Positions 16,180-24,412 of a DNA stretch of 36,891 nucleotides are shown piece by piece (positions within the stretch are counted from its first letter, which is position 1; each line of letters begins with the position of its first letter). The stretch is from NCBI GenBank assembly GCA_001773775.1, contig MEXR01000035.1, forward strand, positions 1-36,891. The letters run 5' to 3'. The notes beneath the pieces were generated by a model that saw only the letters and a program-made list of their open reading frames with translations, did not search any database and was not told the DNA's origin. The stretch is from Candidatus Amesbacteria bacterium RIFOXYB1_FULL_44_23 (GTDB taxonomy: Bacteria; Patescibacteriota; Microgenomatia; CAZETR01; Amesbacteraceae). Made by a program: the position numbers and the translations under genes.

Positions 16180-16911
16180 ATGAATTTGACCAATCGCCAG
16201 ACCCAAATTTTAAAAGCAGCCATCGAAGAGTATATTTCCACGGCTGAACCGGTCTCCAGTGAACAAATTGAAAAAAAATATAATCTTGGTGTTTCCCCCG
16301 CAACCATCCGAAACGAAATGGCTTACTTAACCACAGAGGGATTGCTGCGTCAGCCCCACACTTCAGCAGGACGCATCCCCACCTCAATGGCCCTTCGTTA
16401 CTACGTAGACAATCTCATGCAGGAAAAACAAATGAGCGTTGCCGAAGAAGTCTCGGCCAAGGAAAAAGTATGGGATTCCCGCTTTGACTTTGATCGCTTG
16501 ATGCGACACACTTCACTGGCACTGTCTCAACACACCAAAAATTTAAGCCTTGCCGCCACCGACGAAGGTGACATTTATTTTGCTGGGGTTTCTCACATCC
16601 TCGACATGCCGGAATTTTTTGACATAGATGTCACTCGGACAGTTCTTTCTCTTTTAGATCAACAGAATAGATTAAGTGAACTTTTTTTTCAAAAAAACTA
16701 TAGTCAGGATCCGGTTCATATAATTTTCGGAGCTGATTTGGGCTGGCCGTATTTTGAACCTGTTGGAATGGCCTTCGTTCATTTTAATGCTGGCCACGAC
16801 CGCAGAGGCTCGTTAGCGGTTGTTGGACCCTGTAGATTGGATTTTCCCAGAGTGATTCCTACACTTAAATACTTTTCCGGATTGATTAATGAATTTAATT
16901 CCAACTGGTAA
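16180..16911 (+). CDS. hrcA: Heat-shock repressor HrcA (short form)
   Basis: 243 residues from ATG 16180. The open frame reaches TTG 16141, but that is the -35 box. The N-terminal winged helix shows the conserved Leu-Thr-Asn-Arg-Gln-like opening, the Ser-Pro-Ala-Thr-Ile-Arg-Asn-Glu-Met recognition helix, and His-Thr-Ser-Ala-Gly-Arg-Ile-Pro-Thr. The C-terminal GAF-like part ends with Gly-Ser-Leu-Ala-Val-Val-Gly-Pro and Arg-Val-Ile-Pro. Typical HrcA is about 340 residues; the roughly 100-residue inserted dimerisation domain seems absent between residues about 125 and 140. It leads hrcA-grpE-dnaK and is preceded by CIRCE. Confidence 0.9.
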   Translation: MNLTNRQTQILKAAIEEYISTAEPVSSEQIEKKYNLGVSPATIRNEMAYLTTEGLLRQPHTSAGRIPTSMALRYYVDNLMQEKQMSVAEEVSAKEKVWDSRFDFDRLMRHTSLALSQHTKNLSLAATDEGDIYFAGVSHILDMPEFFDIDVTRTVLSLLDQQNRLSELFFQKNYSQDPVHIIFGADLGWPYFEPVGMAFVHFNAGHDRRGSLAVVGPCRLDFPRVIPTLKYFSGLINEFNSNW

Positions 16912-16913
16912 AT

Positions 16914-17390
16914 ATGGGCAAATCAAAGACGCAACCACAACCAAAAACTGAAGAACTTCAAAAACAGATAACTGTTTTAGATGAAAACTGGAAAAGGGCT
17001 CTGGCTGATTATCAAAATCTTGTCAGAAGAGTAGAAAACGACAAAAAAGAATTTAGTAAAATGGCCAATGCTAATCTGATTGCGCGACTAATTCCCTCCC
17101 TGGATATCATTCAACTTGCGGCCGGACACAATCCGGACATGGGCCTCCAGATGGCCGCTAAGCAATTTTCGCAAGCCCTCTCAGAAGAAGGATTATCCAC
17201 CATTGAGCCGCAAGTAGGCAGCCAATTTGACCATACTGTTCACGAATGTGCAGAAACAATGGAATTGACAGATGACCACAAAGAGAATACGATTTTCGAA
17301 GTCGTCCTGAAGGGATACAGATTGGGCGATTATATTTTGCGCCCGGCTCGCGTAAAAGTTTACAAAAAGTTATCTCAGCAGGTTAATTAA
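16914..17390 (+). CDS. grpE: Nucleotide exchange factor GrpE
   Basis: 158 residues: a charged, Gln/Lys-rich disordered start, a long coiled-coil helix (about 12-60) containing Arg-Ala-Leu-Ala-Asp-Tyr-Gln-Asn-Leu, and the small beta domain with Gly-Tyr-Arg-Leu-Gly-Asp-Tyr-Ile-Leu-Arg-Pro-Ala-Arg-Val that docks on DnaK. GrpE drives ADP release from DnaK. It starts two bases after the hrcA stop and ends 12 bases before dnaK. Confidence 0.93.
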   Translation: MGKSKTQPQPKTEELQKQITVLDENWKRALADYQNLVRRVENDKKEFSKMANANLIARLIPSLDIIQLAAGHNPDMGLQMAAKQFSQALSEEGLSTIEPQVGSQFDHTVHECAETMELTDDHKENTIFEVVLKGYRLGDYILRPARVKVYKKLSQQVN

Positions 17391-17402
17391 TAAATAAATA
17401 AT

Positions 17403-19283
17403 ATGAGTAAAATAATTGGTATCGATTTAGGCACCACCAACAGCTGTGTAGCTGTAATGGAAGGTGGCGTTGCCAAAGTAATTCCGGCCGCTGACACTGG
17501 TCGTAATGTTACCCCGTCAGTAGTTGAACCTGTAAAAAACTTGGTGGGAGATGTGGCCAAAAGACAGATAATTCTTAATCCCAAAAACACTGTCTATAGC
17601 ATTAAACGCCTTATGGGCCGAAAAGTTTCTGACGCCGAAGTCAAACGGACTCATGAGATGGTTCCCTACAAAATTGTGTCCGGAAAAGACGGTATGGCCT
17701 GTGTGGAAGTAGCCGGAAAACAATACACGCCTCAGGAAATTTCCGCTAAGGTTCTCCAAACCATGAAAGCGCACGCAGAAGCTTACCTTGGCACTTCAGT
17801 TGACAGCGCTGTAATCACCGTTCCGGCCTATTTTGACGATTCACAGCGTCAGGCCACTAAGCAAGCAGGCGACATTGCCGGTCTGAAAGTTGAGAGAATA
17901 ATCAATGAACCAACTGCGGCCGCTTTGGCCTATGGATTGGATAAGAAGAACGCACACACTGTGGCTGTATATGATCTGGGTGGCGGCACGTTTGATATTT
18001 CAATTCTCGAATTAGGCGATGGAGTTTTTGAAGTCAAAGCCACCAATGGAGATACACACCTCGGTGGTGATGACTTTGACGAAAAGATCATGCAATGGAT
18101 TGTTGATGAATTCAAAAAAGACAATGGGATCGATTTGAAAAAAGACGTTCAGGCTTTGCAAAGAGTCAGGGACGCGGCAGAAAAAGCCAAGATTGAACTT
18201 TCATCCAGCATGGAAGTTGAAATCAACCAACCATACATCACACAAAAAGATGGTCAACCGCTTCATCTTAATTTAAAACTCACTCGGGCCAAGCTGGAAT
18301 CAATTGTTGATGAACTGATCCAAAAAACCACAGTTCCCGTAAAAGCCTGCCTTAAAGATGCCAAGAAAAACTTCTCCGAAATTGATGAAGTAGTTTTGGT
18401 TGGGGGAATGACCCGCATGCCAAAAGTTGTCGAAACAGTTAAATCTCTTTTTGGCAAAGAACCAAACCGAAGTGTTAACCCTGATGAAGTTGTGGCAATC
18501 GGTGCAGCCATCCAGGGTGGAGTCCTGACCGGAGATGTAAAAGATGTGGTTCTTCTGGATGTTACTCCGCTTACCTTAGGCCTGGAAACTCTGGGAGGCG
18601 TGTCCACTCCACTAATCGAAAGAAACACCACCATCCCTACAAGCAAATCTCAGGTCTTTTCAACTGCGGCAGACAGTCAAACCTCTGTGGAAATACATGT
18701 CTTACAAGGTGAAAGACCTATGGCCTCAGATAATAAAACTTTGGGCAGATTTATTTTGGACGGAATCCCACCGGCTCCTAGAGGTGTTCCTCAGGTTGAG
18801 GTTACGTTTGATATCGACGCTTCCGGCATTCTTAAAGTCTCAGCCAAAGACCGTGCTACCAGTAAGCAGCAACACATCACCATTACCAACAGTACCAATT
18901 TAGACGAAAAGGAAGTTGAGCGCATGCGTTCAGAAGCCGAAAAGCATCAAGCCGAAGATGCTGAGAAGAAAGCTAAAATCGAAGCCCGAAATCAGGCCGA
19001 CTCCTTAATTATAACTGCCGAAAAAACAGTTAAAGACGCAGGTGACAAAGCCCCGGCAGATTTGAAAAAAGAAGTTGAAGACAAGTCCAAAGCCTTAAAA
19101 GACATCCTCGACTCTGGATCAAAAGAAGAACTGGAATCTAAATCCAAGGACCTTTTAGATTCTCTACAAAAGTTAGGAGCCAGCTTGTATCAACAGTCAA
19201 CCCCTCCCCCAGGTGAAGAACCTCAACCAAAAACGGACACCAAATCCGACGCCAAGCCGGAAGAGGGTGAAGTAGTAAACTAG
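17403..19283 (+). CDS. dnaK: Chaperone DnaK (Hsp70)
   Basis: 626 residues, full-length Hsp70. The ATPase domain starts with [11 protein letters not shown] and has Tyr-Asp-Leu-Gly-Gly-Gly-Thr-Phe-Asp and Val-Gly-Gly-Met-Thr-Arg-Met-Pro. The linker Val-Leu-Leu-Asp-Val-Thr-Pro-Leu leads to the substrate-binding domain and a helical lid with an acidic, Pro-rich tail. It refolds and holds client proteins in the cytosol. The upstream 12 bases are an AT repeat with no Shine-Dalgarno. No dnaJ follows; the operon ends at a bidirectional terminator at 19393-19420. Confidence 0.97.
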   Translation: MSKIIGIDLGTTNSCVAVMEGGVAKVIPAADTGRNVTPSVVEPVKNLVGDVAKRQIILNPKNTVYSIKRLMGRKVSDAEVKRTHEMVPYKIVSGKDGMACVEVAGKQYTPQEISAKVLQTMKAHAEAYLGTSVDSAVITVPAYFDDSQRQATKQAGDIAGLKVERIINEPTAAALAYGLDKKNAHTVAVYDLGGGTFDISILELGDGVFEVKATNGDTHLGGDDFDEKIMQWIVDEFKKDNGIDLKKDVQALQRVRDAAEKAKIELSSSMEVEINQPYITQKDGQPLHLNLKLTRAKLESIVDELIQKTTVPVKACLKDAKKNFSEIDEVVLVGGMTRMPKVVETVKSLFGKEPNRSVNPDEVVAIGAAIQGGVLTGDVKDVVLLDVTPLTLGLETLGGVSTPLIERNTTIPTSKSQVFSTAADSQTSVEIHVLQGERPMASDNKTLGRFILDGIPPAPRGVPQVEVTFDIDASGILKVSAKDRATSKQQHITITNSTNLDEKEVERMRSEAEKHQAEDAEKKAKIEARNQADSLIITAEKTVKDAGDKAPADLKKEVEDKSKALKDILDSGSKEELESKSKDLLDSLQKLGASLYQQSTPPPGEEPQPKTDTKSDAKPEEGEVVN

Positions 19284-19392
19284 TAACCCCAGTGTATAGA
19301 TGGGTCGGCGACTTCCAACAACACTTAACGGTATAGGCTGTTACAATAACACTTCACGATTTTTATATCAGACCGTAATCAAGTTGACAATA
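19284..19392. other. Gene-free gap after dnaK with an unexplained minus-strand promoter
   Basis: No credible ORF or known RNA family was recognised here. The gap holds two small inverted repeats (TGTTA-N3-TAACA near 19340 and CCCA-N9-TGGG near 19290) and the promoter-like sequence at 19362-19390 pointing toward the dnaK 3' end. Confidence 0.4.
19362..19390 (-). promoter_or_regulatory. Orphan minus-strand promoter-like sequence
   Basis: On the minus strand TTGTCA (19390-19385) is followed after exactly 17 bases by TATAAA (19367-19362), with TG one base upstream (extended -10). Transcription would start near 19355 and run into the 3' end of dnaK as antisense RNA. No ORF longer than about ten codons follows immediately. 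The -35 part lies just beyond the convergent terminator. Confidence 0.4.
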
Positions 19393-19420
19393 AAAAAACC
19401 CGGATTTCTCCGGGTTTTTT
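19393..19420. terminator. Bidirectional intrinsic terminator
   Basis: A perfect 11-bp stem (A6-CCCGG / CCGGG-T6) with a six-base ATTTCT loop. It has a U-run on both strands, so it can end both the dnaK operon (+) and the RRM gene (-), whose stop is eight bases away. Confidence 0.9.
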
Positions 19421-19427
19421 AGAAAAC

Positions 19428-19688
19428 TTACTTTTCAGCTTTCGGTTTTGCCACATTTACGGTCATATTACGACCCTCAAGTGGTTGGTTATTGAACATT
19501 TCAATTGCCTTTTTGGCTTCTTCATCAGTTGCCATTTCCACAAATCCAAAACCTTTGCTTCTACCTGTGAACCTATCGGTTAACACGACAGCATCAGTTA
19601 CGGTACCGGCTTGACTAAAGTGTTGCTTCAGTAAATCAGTAGTGACTGACCAAGAAAGATTTCCTACAAACAATTTTTTATTATTAAT
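19428..19688 (-). CDS. RRM-type RNA-binding protein
   Basis: 86 residues from a proposed ATT start, one RNA-recognition motif. RNP2 is Leu-Phe-Val-Gly-Asn-Leu near the N-terminus and RNP1 is Lys-Gly-Phe-Gly-Phe-Val-Glu-Met. Similar small bacterial RRM proteins bind single-stranded RNA, in some cases during cold or stress. The first usual start is TTG 19673, but that would cut into the first beta strand and has no ribosome-binding site. ATT at 19688 restores Asn-Asn-Lys-Lys-Leu-Phe-Val-Gly and lies nine bases after a GGGGG (19702-19698) within GGGGGTGA. A terminator follows the stop. Confidence 0.85.
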   Translation of the reverse strand: MNNKKLFVGNLSWSVTTDLLKQHFSQAGTVTDAVVLTDRFTGRSKGFGFVEMATDEEAKKAIEMFNNQPLEGRNMTVNVAKPKAEK

Positions 19689-19729
19689 ACTCAGTCACCC
19701 CCATCAGACAAAACAAATACAATAACTGT

Positions 19730-19738
19730 ATTTTACCA
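19730..19738 (-). promoter_or_regulatory. Possible extended -10 for the RRM gene
   Basis: TGGTAAAAT on the minus strand, an extended -10 form, in the 64-bp gap upstream of the RRM gene. It predicts a start near 19723 and a leader of about 35 bases containing the GGGGGTGA ribosome-binding site. No good -35. Confidence 0.35.
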
Positions 19739-19752
19739 CAACTAAGGTCATT

Positions 19753-20601
19753 TTATAGTTTCCATCTGGCAAATATTCCGGCTGGTAAAATTCTCCCTCC
19801 CACACTTTCTTTTAATCCCAATTCTCCACTCTCCACGTTTTCTTTCATCACGTCAGTCAGCAAATTTTCCACAGCCAGATGTGACAAATCAGCCGTGTAT
19901 GCATTTATCAGGAAAAACAGGGGAGTCTCGGAAAGTATTTCTCGGCAAGCATGAGCCAGTTTGGGTAGATTGTTTTCCAGTTTCCAAACCTCGCCCGATA
20001 CCCCTCTTCCAAACCTGGGAGGATCCATGATAATGCCGTCATATTTTGCCCCTCTTCGAATTTCCCGTTGCACAAATTTAATTGCGTCGTCCTGAATCCA
20101 TCTGATGCTATCTTTAGCAATTCTTGACAATTTAGCGTTTTCCGAAGCCCACATCATTGCCGGCCTGGAGGAGTCTACGTGTGTGACCTGAGCTCCGGCC
20201 ATAGCTGCTGCCATGGTTGCCCCGCCCGTGTATGCAAACAAATTGAGAACTTTTTTGTCGTGACCTTTACCTTGCGACTTTAGTATTTGTGTAATCCAAT
20301 CCCAATTTACCGCTTGTTCCGGGAACACACCCACATGTTTAAACTCAGTTGGTTTCAGATTGAACACCATCTTGTCGTACGAAATTTTCCACTCAGTCGG
20401 TGGTGAGCTACTAAATCTCCACTCTTCACCGGTAAAAATTCCCTCAGCCTTTTTCCACAAGTCCTCCGATTTCTTATTCCAGATAATTCTTGGTTCGGGA
20501 CGGGTTACTATAAAACCGCCAAATCTTTCCAGTTTCTCACCGTTACCACTGTCCAGCAACTCATAATCTCTCCATTGGTCTGCGATTAATAAACTTGTCA
20601 T
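19753..20601 (-). CDS. Class I SAM-dependent methyltransferase (RlmI/RlmK-like)
   Basis: 282 residues from ATG 20601. The frame is open to 20676, but that would overlap rpsK by 62 bases. An N-terminal beta-rich region is followed by a Rossmann domain: motif I Leu-Asn-Leu-Phe-Ala-Tyr-Thr-Gly-Gly (119-127), an acidic residue after strand 2 (His-Val-Asp-Ser-Ser), and motif IV Met-Asp-Pro-Pro-Arg-Phe-Gly-Arg-Gly (192-200). This pattern is typical of 23S rRNA methyltransferases of the RlmI/RlmKL type. It carries no N-terminal PUA-like motif that I can identify. It starts 13 bases after rpsK and probably ends the ribosomal operon. Confidence 0.75.
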   Translation of the reverse strand: MTSLLIADQWRDYELLDSGNGEKLERFGGFIVTRPEPRIIWNKKSEDLWKKAEGIFTGEEWRFSSSPPTEWKISYDKMVFNLKPTEFKHVGVFPEQAVNWDWITQILKSQGKGHDKKVLNLFAYTGGATMAAAMAGAQVTHVDSSRPAMMWASENAKLSRIAKDSIRWIQDDAIKFVQREIRRGAKYDGIIMDPPRFGRGVSGEVWKLENNLPKLAHACREILSETPLFFLINAYTADLSHLAVENLLTDVMKENVESGELGLKESVGGRILPAGIFARWKL

Positions 20602-20614
20602 TATAAAACTAGAC

Positions 20615-20956
20615 CTAAACTCTCCTTCGCTTTTTCGGCCTGGCTCCATTATGTGCCATTGGGGTGACGTCGGCAATTAGGGACATTTTCATTCCTGCAG
20701 CTCGAAGTGCTCGTAGAGCAGCGTCACGACCCGCACCTGGCCCTTTTAAAAACACTTCTACCTCTTTTACACCTAACGTCATTGCTTTCCTGGCTGTTGC
20801 CTCAACGGCAGTTGTGGCTGCAAACGGAGTAGCTTTTCTGGCCCCTTTAAACCCCGACGCACCAGAAGAACCCCAGGCCACCACGTTTCCGGAAGAATCA
20901 GAAATGGATACCAACGTATTGTTGAAAGTTGCCGTGATATTTACTCTGCCGGTCAT
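20615..20956 (-). CDS. rpsK: 30S ribosomal protein S11
   Basis: 113 residues, matching S11 from Ile-Thr-Ala-Thr-Phe-Asn-Asn-Thr through the C-terminal [11 protein letters not shown]. S11 lines the 30S platform and mRNA exit. It lacks the usual basic N-terminal extension (about 15 residues). The start is firm: ATG overlaps the rpsM stop by one base (TAATG) with an AAGGAG sequence upstream. Confidence 0.95.
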   Translation of the reverse strand: MTGRVNITATFNNTLVSISDSSGNVVAWGSSGASGFKGARKATPFAATTAVEATARKAMTLGVKEVEVFLKGPGAGRDAALRALRAAGMKMSLIADVTPMAHNGARPKKRRRV

Positions 20957-21363
20957 TATTCCTTCTCCTTCTTGGCTGCATCGACCTTAGCTAACACCTC
21001 TTTTTTCAAAGCTCCGATTGTCATTCTCTTACCCCTCTTGGTTCTGGCGTTGGTTCTTGTTCTCTGCCCTCGGACCGGTAATCCTCTTGAATGTCTCATT
21101 CCGCGATACGTACCGGTTTCTTTTAGCCGGGTAATGTTTAAAGCTACTGCCTTTCTCAAGTCTCCTTCAACCTTTAGGGATTCAACTACTTTTTGTAGCC
21201 TGGCCACTTCTTCGGTGGTCAGATCATGAACTCTTTTTGCCGGTTCAATAACCGCCCTTTTTAAAACATCGTAAACATTGGTTCTTCCTATCCCATATAT
21301 ATAGGTCAGTGAGATGTCCACTCGTTTTTTTTCTGGAATATCGATTCCTGCAATTCTAGGCAT
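20956..21363 (-). CDS. rpsM: 30S ribosomal protein S13
   Basis: 135 residues, opening [10 protein letters not shown] and carrying the Arg-Gly-x-Arg-His-x-Arg-Gly-Leu-Pro-Val-Arg-Gly-Gln-Arg-Thr signature. S13 contacts the P-site tRNA and the subunit bridge. The C-terminal tail is Lys-rich. It overlaps rpsK by one base and follows rpmJ by five. Confidence 0.97.
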   Translation of the reverse strand: MPRIAGIDIPEKKRVDISLTYIYGIGRTNVYDVLKRAVIEPAKRVHDLTTEEVARLQKVVESLKVEGDLRKAVALNITRLKETGTYRGMRHSRGLPVRGQRTRTNARTKRGKRMTIGALKKEVLAKVDAAKKEKE

Positions 21364-21368
21364 ATTAC

Positions 21369-21482
21369 TTATCCTTGGCGCTGTTTATGTTTTGGATTGG
21401 TGCAAATAACAAACAAAACACCCTTCCGCTTGATAACCTTGCAGTTTTTACATCTAGATTTAATTGACGCTTGAACTTTCAT
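21369..21482 (-). CDS. rpmJ: 50S ribosomal protein L36
   Basis: 37 residues, between infA and rpsM. It reads Met-Lys-Val-Gln-Ala-Ser-Ile-Lys, then Cys11-x2-Cys14, Cys27 and His32, the zinc-binding L36 pattern, and ends Lys-Gln-Arg-Gln-Gly. This is the zinc-containing form. L36 is a small late-assembly protein of the 50S subunit. The start is three bases from the infA stop. Confidence 0.95.
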   Translation of the reverse strand: MKVQASIKSRCKNCKVIKRKGVLFVICTNPKHKQRQG

Positions 21483-21485
21483 TTA

Positions 21486-21725
21486 TTACTTTATTTTATA
21501 AATAATCCGCCCTCTTGATTTATCCAGAGGACTTATTTCAAAACGCACTCTGTCGCCGGGCATTAGTCTTACGTAGTGAAGACGCATGCGGCCGGCAATA
21601 GTGCACAGCAGTGACTGACCTACCAAAAGGCTATCTCCAGCCGAGTCGATTTTTACCCTAAACATGGTGTTAGGTAAATTCTCTAAAACGACTCCTTCAG
21701 CGACGAAATTCTTCTGGTCGGTCAT
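21486..21725 (-). CDS. infA: Translation initiation factor IF-1
   Basis: 79 residues, a single S1-like OB fold with Gly-Arg-Met-Arg-x6-Leu-x-Pro-Gly-Asp-Arg-Val, the core IF-1 signature. It occupies the 30S A site during initiation. The N-terminus (Thr-Asp-Gln-Lys-Asn-Phe-Val) is a little longer than usual. Its ATG overlaps the map stop by one base. Confidence 0.95.
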   Translation of the reverse strand: MTDQKNFVAEGVVLENLPNTMFRVKIDSAGDSLLVGQSLLCTIAGRMRLHYVRLMPGDRVRFEISPLDKSRGRIIYKIK

Positions 21726-22486
21726 TATTTAGGCTCAGTTAGAACAACAGTGCCCTGATTGGTCACGGCCACACTATGCTCAAACAGCCCTGATATTTTA
21801 CCATCAGCCGTGACTATTGTCCAACCATCGTCATTTTTGTACTCAACATCAAACACCCCCTCGTTGTACATCACTTCGATAGCCAGGGTCATTCCGGCTA
21901 CAATGGTAGGGGAATGCTGTCCGTCGCCCATATCAAAGCATGGAATGGCAGGCTGTTCGTGCAGTTGTCGGCCCACTCCGTGACCAGTAAGAGCTCTTAC
22001 CACGCTGTACCCTCCACTCTCTACTCCACCTTGCATCGCCCTTGAAATATCGACTATCTTTTTGCCTGGTTTTGCTTGCGCAATCGCCATTTTTAAAGCC
22101 TGCCGTCCCACATCCAAGAACTTTTGCACTTTTGGGTTCTTTCCGGCCACAACAGTTGTGGCCGTGTCGGTATGAAAGCCCTTATAAAACAGCCCTACAT
22201 CTATTCCTACCTTATCACCTTCTTTAATTACTCTTTCGTCTGGAATGCCATGAACGACCACCTCGTTTATATTAATGCACGTGGCATGGTGGTAGCCGGG
22301 TACCATTTTAAAAGACGCCTTTCCTCCTGTTTTTTGAATTTTTTCATCAGCGAGTTTTTCCAGATCTATAGCTTTCACACCGGGTATTATGGCCGCTGCC
22401 ACTTCTTGCCTGATTTCCCCCAAAAGCCTACCCCCTTCAGCCATAATTTTAATCTGCTCATCAGTTTTAAGCTCAAATTTATCCAT
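21725..22486 (-). CDS. map: Methionine aminopeptidase, type I
   Basis: 253 residues, pita-bread fold. All expected active-site residues are visible: His79, metal ligands Asp96, Asp107, His169, Glu204 and Glu236. It removes the initiator Met from nascent proteins. It lacks the N-terminal zinc-finger extension of some family members. It sits in the classic secY-adk-map-infA order and overlaps the end of adk by eight bases. Confidence 0.96.
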   Translation of the reverse strand: MDKFELKTDEQIKIMAEGGRLLGEIRQEVAAAIIPGVKAIDLEKLADEKIQKTGGKASFKMVPGYHHATCININEVVVHGIPDERVIKEGDKVGIDVGLFYKGFHTDTATTVVAGKNPKVQKFLDVGRQALKMAIAQAKPGKKIVDISRAMQGGVESGGYSVVRALTGHGVGRQLHEQPAIPCFDMGDGQHSPTIVAGMTLAIEVMYNEGVFDVEYKNDDGWTIVTADGKISGLFEHSVAVTNQGTVVLTEPK

Positions 22487-23117
22487 TCAGACCTAGCCTT
22501 TCTACAATTTCTTTATGAATTTCTTCAATGGACCTTTCCCCATTTATTTCTAGTAAAATTCCATCCTCTTCCGCTTTCTGTTTTACCTCTTTGGTAAAAC
22601 CCCACGTCAGCCTTTTTTTAATAGCATCAGGTGAATCATCTGCTCTTTGCACCAGCTCGCCACCGCACGCACATACATTTCCCCTCGGAGAAGGATTGGT
22701 TATCAAGTTGTAAACATTACCGCACTTAAGACATGTTCTCCGTGACGAAAGACGTCTTACAACCTCTTCTTCAGAAATCCAAATATAGACTAATCTATCA
22801 ATTTTTTGTCCCAGAAGCCCCAATAAATATTTCAACAAATCGTATTGTTTCACATTTCTTGGGGTTCCATCAAACAAATATCCATTTGGGCTGGGGATAC
22901 TCAACTTTTCAGTCAACACTTTTTCTAAAATCTCATCTGATACTAATTTTCCTTCTGACAGAGTTTTGCTGATTTCCTCTGCCAGGGGACTATCTGAGGC
23001 CGATATGGCCCTCAATATTCTTCCTGTTTCAATATGTGAAAATCCATACTTTTCAACTAACATTTCAGCTTGAGTTCCTTTTCCTGACCCTTGAGGCCCC
23101 AAAATCACCAAATTCAT
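22479..23117 (-). CDS. adk: Adenylate kinase (zinc LID type)
   Basis: 212 residues. The P-loop is Gly-Pro-Gln-Gly-Ser-Gly-Lys-Gly-Thr (7-15); the AMP-binding region has Thr-Gly-x-Ile-Leu-Arg. The LID carries four cysteines, Cys129-x2-Cys132 and Cys149-x-Cys151, suggesting a structural zinc. The usual Asp-Gly-Phe-Pro-Arg motif is Asp-Gly-Thr-Pro-Arg here. It converts AMP plus ATP to two ADP. It starts one base after the secY stop. Confidence 0.95.
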   Translation of the reverse strand: MNLVILGPQGSGKGTQAEMLVEKYGFSHIETGRILRAISASDSPLAEEISKTLSEGKLVSDEILEKVLTEKLSIPSPNGYLFDGTPRNVKQYDLLKYLLGLLGQKIDRLVYIWISEEEVVRRLSSRRTCLKCGNVYNLITNPSPRGNVCACGGELVQRADDSPDAIKKRLTWGFTKEVKQKAEEDGILLEINGERSIEEIHKEIVERLGLNG

Positions 23118-23118
23118 A

Positions 23119-24402
23119 CTATAAAAATCCTTCGTAACTCCTAACCAACAGTTGAGATTGTAATGATTTAGTTGTTTCTAAAACCACGGACACCACGATT
23201 AAAAGTCCGGTGCCGCCGATAGAGAGAGTGGGAATATTTAAAATTTCTTGCGCAATAGCCGGTAAGATAGCTATGGCTCCCAAAAACAAAGCTCCGGCAA
23301 AGGTTATTCTATTCAAAACTCCCGATAAATAGTTTGCCGTGGCTTCACCAGGTCTCACCCCGGGTATGAAGCCGCCATACTTTTTCAAATCATCCGCAAT
23401 TTTCTCCGGATTAAATACGATAGCAGTATAAAAATATGTAAATGCGACGATCATCACAAAATAAATTAGGTTATATTGCCATCCGCCAGGCTCCATAAAT
23501 TTCACGACCGCCCTGGCAACATTTGCTAAAGCGGGATTTGGTACCTGTTCAATAAATCTTCCCACCATTGATGGCAAAAGTACCAGCGACACTGCAAAAA
23601 TAATTGGAATTACTCCAGCCTGATTTACTCTCAACGGAAGATGGGTCGATTGGCCGCCGTATATTTTCCCCGCCTTTACTCTTTTTGCATATTGAACCAC
23701 AATGTTTCTTGAAGCTTCATTCATAAACACTACTCCCGCTACCACCAGCAAACCAGTTGCCCCAAATACTAACAGATTTCCTAAATTCAGTGTCTCTAAA
23801 GTTACCGCAGTTTGTCCTAAAGTAACGGGAAGTCGGCCGACAATGCCGGCAAAAATTAACAGACTGATTCCGTTTCCAACACCGTATTCAGTAATTAATT
23901 CTCCTAACCATACCGTCAAAATCGTACCGGCTGTCATGGTAATAATTAAGGCCAAAAGCGAAGCCGGGTCTAAACTGGAAAATACACCCTGACTTTTTAA
24001 TAAAAAATACATTCCAAAGGCCTGCAAAATAGCGATTGGTACTGTGATTAGTCTGGTGTACTGATTTACAATTTCTCTCCCGTACTCTCCTTCTTTCTGT
24101 AACTCTTCCAGTTTGGGAAAAATAACTGTCAACAGCTGCATAATAATTGAAGCATTAATATAAGGCCCTAATCCCAAGGCCACCAAACTGAAATTTGCCA
24201 AAGTTCCTCCGGAGAATATATCCAAAAGGCCCAATAGCTGGCTTGAGGAGAACAAGTTTTTCAAAGCAATTCTATCAACTCCTCCCACCGGTACATGAGC
24301 TAAAAACCTATAAGCCAAAAGCATAAGTCCAGTAAAAATCAGCTTCCTTCTCAAATCTCGGGCGCTCCAGATTTGTCTTAGTGTTCTGGACAGTTTATTC
24401 AT
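23119..24402 (-). CDS. secY: Protein translocase subunit SecY
   Basis: 427 residues with about ten membrane helices, the pore of the Sec translocon. Visible family features are the cytosolic start followed by Arg-Arg-Lys-Leu-Ile-Phe-Thr, the plug-side region Gly-Leu-Leu-Asp-Ile-Phe-Ser-Gly-Gly, [11 protein letters not shown], and the loop with Lys-Lys-Tyr-Gly-Gly-Phe-Ile-Pro-Gly-x-Arg-Pro-Gly. It lies ten bases after rplO. Confidence 0.97.
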   Translation of the reverse strand: MNKLSRTLRQIWSARDLRRKLIFTGLMLLAYRFLAHVPVGGVDRIALKNLFSSSQLLGLLDIFSGGTLANFSLVALGLGPYINASIIMQLLTVIFPKLEELQKEGEYGREIVNQYTRLITVPIAILQAFGMYFLLKSQGVFSSLDPASLLALIITMTAGTILTVWLGELITEYGVGNGISLLIFAGIVGRLPVTLGQTAVTLETLNLGNLLVFGATGLLVVAGVVFMNEASRNIVVQYAKRVKAGKIYGGQSTHLPLRVNQAGVIPIIFAVSLVLLPSMVGRFIEQVPNPALANVARAVVKFMEPGGWQYNLIYFVMIVAFTYFYTAIVFNPEKIADDLKKYGGFIPGVRPGEATANYLSGVLNRITFAGALFLGAIAILPAIAQEILNIPTLSIGGTGLLIVVSVVLETTKSLQSQLLVRSYEGFL

Positions 24403-24412
24403 GATTTATTTC

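Noticed and set aside
19284-19360. A tRNA, 5S, SRP or RNase P RNA in the gap after dnaK
   Set aside because: None of the conserved motifs of these RNAs was found and the stems are too short.
19384-19389. TTGACA on the plus strand after dnaK as a promoter
   Set aside because: The following bases are the terminator stem, with no -10 at the right spacing and no gene downstream on that strand.
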